Of a DNA stretch of 53,120 bases, positions 7,920 to 15,294 are shown piece by piece. This DNA is from CAYRYU01 sp964428355 (GTDB taxonomy: Bacteria > Muiribacteriota > Ozemobacteria > Ozemobacterales > Ozemobacteraceae). Within the stretch, counting starts at the first letter, position 1, and every line of letters starts with the position of its first letter. The notes beneath the pieces were generated by a model, which was not told the DNA's origin, made no database searches, and was given only the letters and a program-made list of their open reading frames with translations. The DNA lies in NCBI GenBank assembly GCA_964428355.1, contig CAYRYU010000047.1:1-53120 (forward strand), read 5' to 3'. The position numbers were made by a program, and so were the translations under genes.

Positions 7920-8405
7920 CTACCCTGGAACTCCGACTTTCGAAACCGATGACTTCTGGACGTCCCGGTATTTAATCATCACGACGGAAGTGTTTTTCCC
8001 GGGGCTGAAAAAGTAATACACTTCGTCCATGAGGTTTTTCATCAGGTAGATTCCCCTCCCCCCCATGCCCCAGTCTTTCACTTCCGCAAGTTTGGCGAAA
8101 TACTCAGGGTTGAAGGTGAACCCCCCAAAATCGACTACCTGAAGGATGCATACCTGGGGGCTTGCTGTGATCCCGACCTCCACTGTGGGCTGGCCCTTGA
8201 GCGTCCCATGTTCGATCGCATTCGTCAACGCTTCGTCAAGTGCGAGGGTGATGTTCATTTTTTCCTTGGAGGAATATTGGAGAGCGTCAAGGAGCCCGGC
8301 CAGGTGCGTCCGGACCTTGTCGATCTCCCTGAGACTGCTCGAAATCTTGAGGATCTGATCGAAGCTGTATCTTCTCGTTACGTTGCAACGCGTTACTTGG
8401 GTCAT
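7920..8405 (-). CDS. RsbW-like serine kinase/anti-sigma ATPase
   Basis: A 161-aa GHKL-fold protein from the ATG at 8405, which has GGCAGGA upstream; longer readings run out of frame with the upstream gene. N-box: LALDEALTNAIEHG (54-67) with Glu58 and Asn62. G1 box: VVDFGGFTF (90-98), slightly shorter than the usual DxGxGF. G2 box: GMGGRGIYLMKNLMDEV (113-129). This matches anti-sigma/serine-kinase ATPases of the RsbW/SpoIIAB type. No anti-anti-sigma (STAS) or sigma gene lies beside it. Instead it follows a GAF-PAS pseudo-histidine-kinase by 13 bases, which suggests the two act together. The C-terminal tail (SSVSKVGVPG) is not conserved in the family. Confidence 0.88.
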   Translation of the reverse strand: MTQVTRCNVTRRYSFDQILKISSSLREIDKVRTHLAGLLDALQYSSKEKMNITLALDEALTNAIEHGTLKGQPTVEVGITASPQVCILQVVDFGGFTFNPEYFAKLAEVKDWGMGGRGIYLMKNLMDEVYYFFSPGKNTSVVMIKYRDVQKSSVSKVGVPG

Positions 8406-8418
8406 TCGTCCTGCCCGT

Positions 8419-9900
8419 TCATTCCAGCGGAAGCGCGATGGTAACCCGCGCTTCGTTGTCCCCGGAAGTGGCGATCTGGATCGACCCCTTGTGAGCATTC
8501 GCGATATGCCCGGTGAAGGCAAGATCGAGGTCGAGAGTGGTGCTCTCCCCGGAGATGATCCGGTCGACCTGGAGGTTCCAATCGAGGCATTGGGGGTTGA
8601 TATTCGTGGTAACGCCGGGCCCGGTGTAGAGGACCTCGAACCGTACCCCTTCCGGCCCGTGGTTCGAGACCACGCAGATCTCCCCCCCCTTCGCAAGGGC
8701 GAAAATTCCCTTGCCAAGAAGGCTCCGGAACATCCGCGTGACGCGGGGGCGGTCGAAACGGCCTCCGGTGGGGCTGGAGGCCAGGATTTCGTCATCCTTG
8801 AGGGTGATCTTTCGCCGGGAAAGGCGCGGGAGTGCCCAGTCACGTGTTCGGGAGTAGATCTCGTTCAGATTGCAGCTTTCCTTTTCGATCCGGAGGGGGC
8901 CGCTTTTGAGTTCGGTCAGGGCGATGAGGTTTCGAAGGATTGCCTTCTGACGACGAAGGCCCCGCCTCATCGCGCCGAGTTTCGATTTCTTGTAGGCCCG
9001 GTTCACCACCCTCTGTGATTTATGCAACATCAGGGCATAGAACTGGGAAAAACGACGGTCAAGATTCCGCTGGTCGGTGATGTTGCGGATGGAAATGACG
9101 AATTCGGAAGGATTTCCCGCTGCATCCCTCAGGGCCACGAAGCGGTTGGAGAGGAAGAGATTGTGGGGTTTGAAAAGGGCGACCTCGGACCTTCCCGAAT
9201 CGTCGCCTGCGCGAATGATGGATGATAGGTAGGTGGTCAAGGCAAAATTCTGCTGGCCATCGGGGAAGAACATCTCCTCGACCGCCTTGTTGTAGGTGAT
9301 GGGGTTTCCTGCGTTGTCCACGAGCATGATTCCATCGGTCAGGGCCTCAAAAATCCCGGTGATTCTGCGGCTTTCATGAAGGTGACGTTCGTAAAGCTTC
9401 AGAAGCTCGACGGTGGTAGCGGCATGGTTTGCCAGCATCTGGAGCGCGGTACTGTCATGTTCGCTGAACTCGTCCGAGCCGATCTTGTCGAAAACCTGGA
9501 TGGTCCCGACGGGGCGTTGCTGGAAGATCATGGGGACGCAAAGCATCGACTTGTTCTTGAAACTCTGCTGTGCCTCGTTTCCGGCATGGGAAACCGGACT
9601 GCAGTATCTCCCCTGCTTGATTTGACGGGGGAGGCCATCCAAGGCTACCTTCCCGGGAATGCCTTTACCGATGGATATCCGGAGGCGGGGAACCGCCTCC
9701 CCCTGGCTCGTGGCATACACGAAATGGAGTTTCTCCCCTTCGATAAGCGCGAGGGATGCCTGATTGGAGTTCGTGAGATGTTTGGCGGAAAGGGTGACGG
9801 CGCGAAAGACCTTATCGAGGTCGGTCTCTCCGGCGATCTCCGACCACGCCTGGAGGAGGATGTTCGCGGCTTCGCTTGAAAGGTTGCCAGACCTGGTCAT
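8419..9900 (-). CDS. GAF-PAS sensor with degenerate histidine-kinase module
   Basis: A 493-aa cytoplasmic sensor. GAF domain at about 15-170 (SLALIEGEKLHFVYATSQGE, GKGIPGKVALDG, LCVPMIFQQRPVGTIQVFDK). PAS domain at about 178-280 (IFEALTDGIMLVDNAGNPIT, NRFVALRDAAGNPSEFVISI). The kinase part is eroded. The dimerisation helix has only His293 in LMLHKSQRVV with no H-E/D-x-x-T/P motif. The N-box reads MFRSLLGKGIFA, with Lys397 where ATP-binding Asn is required. The G1 box reads LYTGPGV, lacking the Asp. The C-terminal fold is still recognisable (LAFTGHIANAHKGSIQIATS). I expect no autophosphorylation. Its start overlaps the preceding gene by 4 bases and the RsbW-like ATPase follows. Confidence 0.82.
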   Translation of the reverse strand: MTRSGNLSSEAANILLQAWSEIAGETDLDKVFRAVTLSAKHLTNSNQASLALIEGEKLHFVYATSQGEAVPRLRISIGKGIPGKVALDGLPRQIKQGRYCSPVSHAGNEAQQSFKNKSMLCVPMIFQQRPVGTIQVFDKIGSDEFSEHDSTALQMLANHAATTVELLKLYERHLHESRRITGIFEALTDGIMLVDNAGNPITYNKAVEEMFFPDGQQNFALTTYLSSIIRAGDDSGRSEVALFKPHNLFLSNRFVALRDAAGNPSEFVISIRNITDQRNLDRRFSQFYALMLHKSQRVVNRAYKKSKLGAMRRGLRRQKAILRNLIALTELKSGPLRIEKESCNLNEIYSRTRDWALPRLSRRKITLKDDEILASSPTGGRFDRPRVTRMFRSLLGKGIFALAKGGEICVVSNHGPEGVRFEVLYTGPGVTTNINPQCLDWNLQVDRIISGESTTLDLDLAFTGHIANAHKGSIQIATSGDNEARVTIALPLE

Positions 9901-10211
9901 TCCTCGTCGTCACTCCGGGTGAATTCATCGATCACACGCTTGAACCGATTCATGAAGATCAGGTCGAACGTTGCCACGCAATCGGGAAACAGCTCGCAGG
10001 CTACGGTTCTGACCTTGAGAACCAAGTTCAGAGCTTCCTGCCTGGTCATTTTCACATTCATGATCTTGAGTACCGCCGTATCGACAAGTCCCTGGAGGAA
10101 AAGAACGCGCCGGTCTTCCTCTTTCAGAAGCCGAGAATGAAGTTTCTCGTCATGTTCATCCGGGTCCATCAGGATAAGGTCGGAACTCCCACAAGATTTC
10201 CGAGGATTCAT
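9897..10211 (-). CDS. Small helical protein of unknown function
   Basis: A 104-aa protein from the ATG at 10211; no good ribosome site is visible, and Met at 10169 or an upstream start at 10295 remain possible. It appears mostly helical and charged: LHSRLLKEEDRRVLFLQGLV, TRQEALNLVLKVRTVACELF, FMNRFKRVIDEFTRSDDEE. The last codons overlap the start of the GAF-PAS gene (ATGA), so they are co-translated. Not recognised. The size and coupling fit an accessory or regulator of the sensor pair downstream. Confidence 0.6.
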   Translation of the reverse strand: MNPRKSCGSSDLILMDPDEHDEKLHSRLLKEEDRRVLFLQGLVDTAVLKIMNVKMTRQEALNLVLKVRTVACELFPDCVATFDLIFMNRFKRVIDEFTRSDDEE

Positions 10212-10257
10212 AGGGTCAATTGGAACTGAGGGCCTGGGGTTCCTGGTGGGGACCCGC

Positions 10258-10839
10258 CTACTTGCTCCCCAACAGTTCCTTGGCCTTTTCTTCAAAAAGG
10301 GTGATGTCGGTGGGACGGAATCCGGAATGGATGAAAGCGATCTTGCCAGCCTTGTCGATCATGACGGAGCTGGGGGTGAAGGAGAACCCGTATTTTTCCG
10401 GGACCGAAAAGATGGGGTCGAGTAGAACCGGGTAGTTGATATTGTTGTGATTTGCCCAGGAAACGAGCATCGGTTTCCCGAGAAGATCGACGCCGATGGC
10501 GATGACCTCGAGGCCGGGATACTGCTCTTTGAGGCTCTTCAGAGCTTTGGCTTCCTGCAGGCAGGAGTAGCAGGCGCTCTGAATGAAGAAAAGGATAATC
10601 GGTTTGCCGAGATAATCCTTGAGGCTTTCCATCTTGTCGTTCGAGAGATTCGGAAGGGTGAATTCAGGAGCCGGGTCGCCGATCTTCAACTCGACCTCGG
10701 AATCCATCGCGGCTCCTTCGCCTCCGATGACCACTTTGCTGGTGGGGGCCTTTTCGGGCTCGGCGGAAAGGAAAGCGGGGGTAAAAATGAGGCTCATTAC
10801 TGCACCGATGGTCAGAAAAGCCTTGACAGTTCGCATCAT
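10258..10839 (-). CDS. Exported thioredoxin-fold protein, TlpA/ResA/peroxiredoxin-like
   Basis: A 193-aa protein starting MMRTVKAFLT, with a signal peptide to about residue 26 (PAFLSA). The AhpC/TSA-TlpA fold starts at GDPAPEFTLPNL (54-65). The redox motif is Cys90-Tyr-Ser-Cys93 in FFIQSACYSCLQEAKAL; this replaces the usual WCxPC. The cis-proline loop reads GFSFTPSSVMIDKAG, as in TlpA. By family it is a periplasmic thiol-disulfide oxidoreductase or peroxiredoxin. The open frame extends 42 codons further, but the signal peptide and the GAAGGAGTG upstream favour the ATG pair at 10839/10836. It has a promoter in the divergent region shared with the deaminase gene and lies 46 bases ahead of the small helical gene, possibly heading that operon. 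Confidence 0.88.
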   Translation of the reverse strand: MMRTVKAFLTIGAVMSLIFTPAFLSAEPEKAPTSKVVIGGEGAAMDSEVELKIGDPAPEFTLPNLSNDKMESLKDYLGKPIILFFIQSACYSCLQEAKALKSLKEQYPGLEVIAIGVDLLGKPMLVSWANHNNINYPVLLDPIFSVPEKYGFSFTPSSVMIDKAGKIAFIHSGFRPTDITLFEEKAKELLGSK

Positions 10840-10876
10840 ATAAGGTTCTTTCACTCCTTCGGAAGAGGTTGGTCCG

Positions 10877-10905
10877 AGTCTATCACATACCCCCGGTACG
10901 GTCAA
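10877..10905 (-). promoter_or_regulatory. Sigma70-type promoter for the thioredoxin-like gene
   Basis: Minus strand: TTGACC (10905-10900), 17-base spacer, TAGACT (10882-10877). On the plus strand of the same region TAAAAT (10912-10917) may be the -10 box for the deaminase gene, but no matching -35 is seen. Confidence 0.5.
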
Positions 10906-10964
10906 TCGTGGTAAAATGGCATGGAATTTCCAATCATGCTCGAAACGAAGCAAGGAGACTGACA

Positions 10965-12335
10965 ATGAAGTTGCATGTCAAGAACGCGCGATATTTCTGG
11001 GCGGGAGGCAATGAGCCTCTCCTCGAGAACGTTTCAGTTCTCATCGAAGGTTCCCGGATCAAGACGGTCGGGGCGAGTCTCCCGGCATCCTCGGTTTCCC
11101 CGGATTACCGTACGATTCCGGGTGAGGACCTTCTTGTGATGCCGGGGATGGTGAACACCCATCACCATTTCTACCAAACCCTGACAAGGAACTACCCTTC
11201 AGTCCAGAATGCCGAACTTTTCGAGTGGCTGATCAACCTTTATCCACTTTGGGCAAAGCTGACCGAGGATGATTTCCATCAATCTACGCTCGTTGCTTCC
11301 CTCGAGCTTCTAAAATCGGGCTGCACCACGGCGGTCGACCATTCCTACCTGGTTCCAGCAGGGCAGGAGAACCTTTACTACCGGCAGGTTGACGCGGCGC
11401 GAAAAACCGGCCTGCGATTTCACCTTTGTCGGGGAAGCATGTCTCGCTCGAAGAAGGACGGGGGGCTTCCTCCCGATTCCGTCGTTCAGACGGAAGACCG
11501 GATCATGGAGGAGACCTCCCGCCTTGTGAAAGCGGTTAACGAACCCCAAAGGGGGGGGATGATCAGAATCGTGGTTGCTCCCTGTTCCCCGTTCTCCGTC
11601 ACGAAGGAACTGATGGTCGAAGCAAAGAAATTCGCTGCCCGGGAAGGTTTGAAGACCCATACGCACCTTGCGGAAACGCGGGATGAAGAGGATTACTGCA
11701 AGAAGATGTACGGATGCAGGCCATTCGAACTGATGGAGCAGCTCGGTTGGATGGACCGTGACTCTTTCTTTGCCCATTCGATCCATTTCAGCGAGGCCGA
11801 GGTCAAGCGGATGGGGGAGGCGAAGGGCGGGGTCGCACATTGTCCGACCAGCAATATGCGCCTGGGATCGGGAATCGCCCCGATTGTCGAAATGCGGGCT
11901 GCCGGGGTACCAGTCGGGCTCGCTGTCGACGGGTCGGCCAGCAATGATTCTTCCAACATGCTAGAGGAAAGCAGGAACGCCATGCTTCTGCAGCGTGTCC
12001 TGAAGGGGGCGAAATGCATGACCGCGGTCGAGGCACTCCAGATGGCGACAATCGGAGGAGCGGAGGTCCTCGGCCGGGATGATATTGGACTGATTCGGGA
12101 AGGGTACGAGGCGGACGTGATCGGATTCAGGCTCGACAGCCTGCGTCAGGCCGGGAGTTCCACCGATCCTCTTGCCGCACTGGTTTTCTGCGGGGTCGAC
12201 CAGGTCGACCTTTCTATCGTGCATGGAGAGGTTCTTGTGAAGGACGGTGAGTTCACCAGGTTCAGCCGGGACGAAATCGGCGAGATCATCCGCCGTCAAA
12301 ACGAGCGAAGCATCGAAATCTACAAAACCTCTTGA
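10965..12335 (+). CDS. 8-oxoguanine deaminase-like amidohydrolase
   Basis: A 456-aa amidohydrolase-superfamily enzyme (ATZ/TRZ group). The ATG at 10965 has AAGGAGA eight bases upstream. Metal and active-site residues: His66 and His68 in VNTHHHFYQT, His231/His233 with Glu236 in THTHLAET, His270 in FFAHSIHFS, Asp321 in AVDGSASND. The stretch LFEWLINLYPLWAKL and PCSPFSVTKELM match the 8-oxoguanine deaminase / hydroxyatrazine-hydrolase branch. The reaction expected for that branch is 8-oxoguanine + water to urate + ammonia. Substrate cannot be fixed from sequence alone; guanine or another aminated purine is possible. It sits directly before the purine biosynthesis operon, whose promoter overlaps its stop codon, and 20 kb from a urate-catabolism type cluster. 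Confidence 0.85.
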   Translation: MKLHVKNARYFWAGGNEPLLENVSVLIEGSRIKTVGASLPASSVSPDYRTIPGEDLLVMPGMVNTHHHFYQTLTRNYPSVQNAELFEWLINLYPLWAKLTEDDFHQSTLVASLELLKSGCTTAVDHSYLVPAGQENLYYRQVDAARKTGLRFHLCRGSMSRSKKDGGLPPDSVVQTEDRIMEETSRLVKAVNEPQRGGMIRIVVAPCSPFSVTKELMVEAKKFAAREGLKTHTHLAETRDEEDYCKKMYGCRPFELMEQLGWMDRDSFFAHSIHFSEAEVKRMGEAKGGVAHCPTSNMRLGSGIAPIVEMRAAGVPVGLAVDGSASNDSSNMLEESRNAMLLQRVLKGAKCMTAVEALQMATIGGAEVLGRDDIGLIREGYEADVIGFRLDSLRQAGSSTDPLAALVFCGVDQVDLSIVHGEVLVKDGEFTRFSRDEIGEIIRRQNERSIEIYKTS

Positions 12336-12360
12336 CCTGGAATGTGAGTTGGATTAGAAT
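12332..12360 (+). promoter_or_regulatory. Promoter of the purine operon
   Basis: TTGACC (12332-12337), 17-base spacer, TAGAAT (12355-12360). The -35 box contains the stop codon of the preceding gene. The predicted start near 12367 leaves a leader of about 220 bases before guaB. This is long enough for attenuation or a structured regulatory RNA. Confidence 0.65.
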
Positions 12361-12481
12361 GCGCGCGACTTTTCGAACCCCATTCCAAGAAAGGGAAAGG
12401 CGCGAAATGAGGTCCGTATCCTCATGAATCCACCCGGAAAAGTCCCTGCCGGACGGATTTCCCCCGCCGATCACGGCAACC

Positions 12482-12521
12482 TGATGCTCCCCCGGGCCTT
12501 TGTACCCCCGGGGGAGCATCA
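12482..12521 (+). promoter_or_regulatory. Very stable hairpin in the guaB leader
   Basis: A perfect 15-bp stem: left arm 12482-12496, right arm 12507-12521, ten-base loop. The arms are TGATGCTCCCCCGGG and its complement. A T-run (TTTTT, 12533-12537) starts 11 bases after the stem, too far for a classic terminator. A weaker stem, ATGAGG/CCTCAT, lies at 12407-12425. I tested the leader by eye against the ZTP, PRPP/ykkC, cobalamin and purine riboswitch cores and found no match. It could be an attenuator, a pause/processing hairpin, or a mobile repeat. Confidence 0.5.
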
Positions 12522-12529
12522 TTTGGGCA

Positions 12530-12566
12530 GGCTTTTTAGGGCGCATTCGCCCCGTCGTGGGGCTCG
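12530..12566 (+). repeat. Dispersed palindromic repeat, inverted copy
   Basis: 37 bases that match, as reverse complement, positions 51074-51109 of the tandem array near the other end of the window. There are about three differences, one of them a single-base insertion. The core is GCCCC-GTCGT-GGGGC (12549-12563), a 5-bp stem. It ends 12 bases before the guaB ribosome site GGAGG (12579-12583). Confidence 0.8.
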
Positions 12567-12589
12567 CATCCTGAAAACGGAGGTTTTTC

Positions 12590-14083
12590 GTGGCGAAGAA
12601 GATCATTCTTGAACCATCCCGGGCTCTGGCGGAGTTCCGGCTGCTTCCTGGTTTCACGTCCCCCGATGCGGTCGGGGAAAAGGTTTCGCTGGAAACTCCT
12701 CTGGTCAACCGTCCCGACGGGTCACCCATGAACATCAACATCCCCATGGTTGCCGCGGCGATGCAGGCTGTTTCAGGAGCCCGCATGGGGATCGAGCTGG
12801 CCCGGCAGGGAGCCGTCGCTTTCGTATTCGCCTCCCAGCCTGTCGACCAGCAGGCCCAGATGATCAGGAAAATCAAGAGTCACAAGGCCGGCTTCGTGAA
12901 GCCCCACACCATCTCTCCCGACATCAAGGTCGAAGAACTGCATAGAATCGGCAAGGAGACGGGCTTCTCCACCTTTCCCGTCGTCGACGCCGAAGGGAGA
13001 CTCGTGGGGCTCGTTACGAAAAACGATTTCGAGTTGTCCATCCATGGGAATCTCCCTGTCCGGGAGAGAATGGTCCCCCGCGCCTCCCTGAGAGTCGGGG
13101 TGGATATCTCGAACCTCCGGCAGGCCAACGAGATCCTCATGGAAAGCCATCAACCGGTGCTTCCGATCGTCGACTCCGTGGACAGGCTCCTTTTCCTGGT
13201 TTTCCGGAAGGACATCAAGAACCACCTCAACAACCCGCTGGAAGTCGTCGACGGTGGTAAGCGGTTGCTTTGTGCCGCTGCGATCAACACGCACGATTTC
13301 ATGACACGTCTTCCGGCACTCGTCGAAGCCGGAGTCGATCTGGTGACGATCGACTCGTCCCACGGTCACTCATTCTTCCAGGGCAATGCATTGAATTGGG
13401 CGCGATCCCAGTTTCCGCGTCTTCCCATAATCGGGGGCAACATCGTGACCGACGAAGGTTTCCGTTTTCTTGTCGAGGCCGGCGCAGGTGCTGTCAAGAT
13501 CGGCATGGGTGGCGGGTCCATCTGTATCACTCAGGAGGAGAAAGGTACCGGTCGAGGATTGGGTACTGCCATCATCGAGGTGGCACGCGAAAGGGACCGA
13601 TTTTTTCGTGAAACCGGTCGCTACATACCTTTGATTGCAGACGGGGGAATCGTCCACTCCAAGGATATGGCCATCGCCCTCGCCTTGGGGGCCGATTCCG
13701 TAATGCTCGGGAGATACTTCGCCCGTTTCGATGAATCTCCCACCGAGAAGATCGTCATCAACAACCGGGTGATGAAACCCTACTGGGGCGAAGGTTCACC
13801 CAGGGCAAGGGAATGGCGTCAGGGGCGGTACCAGCAAGCGAAGTTCTCAGAAGGCGTCGAGGGTTACGTGGAATACGCGGGGAAACTCAGAGACAATCTC
13901 GATGAGACCCTGGCAAAACTCCGTTCCTCCATTTCCACATGCGGAAGCGCAACGATCAGGGAGTTCCACGAAAAGTGCGTCGTGGAAGTGGTCTCGGGGC
14001 TTTCGATCCGGGAAGGGCAGGTTCACGACATCTTCCTTCCACCTTCGGAAAGCACATTCCATTCGCGCTCATGGGGGGTGTGA
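12590..14083 (+). CDS. guaB: IMP dehydrogenase
   Basis: 497 aa; oxidises IMP to XMP with NAD+, first committed step to GMP. Starts with GTG, with GGAGG seven bases upstream. TIM-barrel catalytic domain with a CBS pair inserted at about 103-215 (FVKPHTISPDIKVEEL; FSTFPVVDAEGRLVGLVTKN). Catalytic Cys312 in GMGGGSICITQEEKGTGRG. Flavoprotein-like phosphate site IADGGIVHSKDMAIALALGA. The loop after the catalytic Cys (ICITQEEKGTGRGLGTA) differs from the common ICTTR.VAGVGVPQ and matches the variant group of about 500 residues found in some clostridia and others. It still has the mobile flap region (EWRQGRYQQ, EGVEGYVEYAG). It heads the purine operon. Confidence 0.95.
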   Translation: MAKKIILEPSRALAEFRLLPGFTSPDAVGEKVSLETPLVNRPDGSPMNINIPMVAAAMQAVSGARMGIELARQGAVAFVFASQPVDQQAQMIRKIKSHKAGFVKPHTISPDIKVEELHRIGKETGFSTFPVVDAEGRLVGLVTKNDFELSIHGNLPVRERMVPRASLRVGVDISNLRQANEILMESHQPVLPIVDSVDRLLFLVFRKDIKNHLNNPLEVVDGGKRLLCAAAINTHDFMTRLPALVEAGVDLVTIDSSHGHSFFQGNALNWARSQFPRLPIIGGNIVTDEGFRFLVEAGAGAVKIGMGGGSICITQEEKGTGRGLGTAIIEVARERDRFFRETGRYIPLIADGGIVHSKDMAIALALGADSVMLGRYFARFDESPTEKIVINNRVMKPYWGEGSPRAREWRQGRYQQAKFSEGVEGYVEYAGKLRDNLDETLAKLRSSISTCGSATIREFHEKCVVEVVSGLSIREGQVHDIFLPPSESTFHSRSWGV

Positions 14084-14085
14084 GT

Positions 14086-15294
14086 ATGCCTTCCCTGCTG
14101 GTTCTTGGCGCCCAATGGGGTGATGAGGGGAAAGGAAAGATCGTTGATCTTCTTTCCGGAAAAGCCCACCTGGTGGTCAGGTTCCAGGGAGGGGCGAACG
14201 CGGGCCACACTCTTGTGGTCAAGGGTGTCAAGACCGTCCTTCATCAGATTCCGTCGGGAATAATGAACCCACGTTGTCTCAACGTGATCGGGAACGGATG
14301 TGTTGTGGATCCCGAACTGCTGGTAGCGGAAATTCTCGAGCTGAGGAAACGCGGGGTGGTAATCAACCCGAAAAATCTCCTTATCGCCGGAAACGCTCAC
14401 ATGGTTTCCCCTCTCCACAAGAAACTGGATCGCCTCGAGGGCGGGGCGATCGGCACCACGGGGAAGGGAATCGGGCCCTGTTACACATCCAAAGCCTCCC
14501 GTCGGGGAATCCGGATGGAAGCCATTCTTGGAAGGGGGCTTCGAAAGGCCCTGGCAGAGCTTTCCATGGCCCATCACCCCGGAGCGGACGATGGTGGGGC
14601 GGTTTCCGCAGCCGAGGGGGCAGGGTTTCTGCGCTCCTGCAGTTTTCTCAAACCCTTCATCGGAGACGCCCAGTCCGCCGTTTATGAGGCGGTGATCTCG
14701 GGGAAACGGATTCTTCTCGAGGGGGCCCAGGGAACACTCCTCGACATCGACCACGGAACCTATCCATTCGTCACTTCATCCAGCACGACCATCGGGGGAG
14801 CCTTCACCGGGACGGGAGTGTTCCTCGAGTTCCGCAAGCGGATAGCGGTCGTGAAAGCTTTCCAGACGCGCGTGGGGAACGGTCCCTTCCCGACCGAGCT
14901 CAAGACTGCCATTGGAAACCACCTTCGAACCGTTGGGGCGGAGTTCGGTGCGACCACGGGCCGGCCGAGAAGATGCGGTTGGCTGGACCTTTCCCTGCTT
15001 CGGAAAGCCTGCATCGCGAACGGGTTCAACTACATCGCCCTGACGAAGCTCGATTGCCTGACGGGAATCGATCCCATCAAGGTCGCGATCGATCATGATT
15101 CGCGGGGCAGGCCGGTCTACCGTGAGTTGAGGGGATGGGACAGTCCGATCGACAAGGCGGCCTCCTTTCAGGAGCTTCCGAAGACCTGCCGGGACTACGT
15201 GGGGTTCATCGAGAAATTCACCGGGGTTCGCGCGGGCCTCGTATCTACGGGTCCTGATCGCGATCAGACCCTCATCCGGGAGACAATATGGTGA
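14086..15294 (+). CDS. purA: Adenylosuccinate synthetase
   Basis: 402 aa, slightly shorter than the usual 430. Joins IMP and aspartate with GTP to give adenylosuccinate. GTP/IMP site: AQWGDEGKGKIVDLL with Asp13, and His41 in GGANAGHTLVV, both at the E. coli numbering. Further signatures: EGAQGTLLDIDHGTYPFVTS and TTGRPRRCGWLDL. The ATG at 14086 starts two bases after the guaB stop; the longer open frame upstream is only overlap with guaB. All catalytic residues appear present; the shortening is in the middle (about 180-215), a helical region. It overlaps purM by 7 bases. Confidence 0.95.
   Translation: MPSLLVLGAQWGDEGKGKIVDLLSGKAHLVVRFQGGANAGHTLVVKGVKTVLHQIPSGIMNPRCLNVIGNGCVVDPELLVAEILELRKRGVVINPKNLLIAGNAHMVSPLHKKLDRLEGGAIGTTGKGIGPCYTSKASRRGIRMEAILGRGLRKALAELSMAHHPGADDGGAVSAAEGAGFLRSCSFLKPFIGDAQSAVYEAVISGKRILLEGAQGTLLDIDHGTYPFVTSSSTTIGGAFTGTGVFLEFRKRIAVVKAFQTRVGNGPFPTELKTAIGNHLRTVGAEFGATTGRPRRCGWLDLSLLRKACIANGFNYIALTKLDCLTGIDPIKVAIDHDSRGRPVYRELRGWDSPIDKAASFQELPKTCRDYVGFIEKFTGVRAGLVSTGPDRDQTLIRETIW

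Noticed and set aside
8406..8843. N-terminal extension of the RsbW-like protein to 307 aa
   Set aside because: The extension is out-of-frame overlap with the GAF-PAS gene, rich in Arg/Ser/Pro; the ATG at 8405 gives the family length.
12361..12589. ZTP, PRPP/ykkC, cobalamin or guanine riboswitch before guaB
   Set aside because: I looked for the conserved core words of each and found only short chance matches; left as an unassigned leader. A covariance-model scan would settle it.
12424..12612. 62-codon reading frame in the guaB leader as a possible leader peptide
   Set aside because: No ribosome site, runs through the hairpins and repeat into guaB, no run of a regulatory codon.
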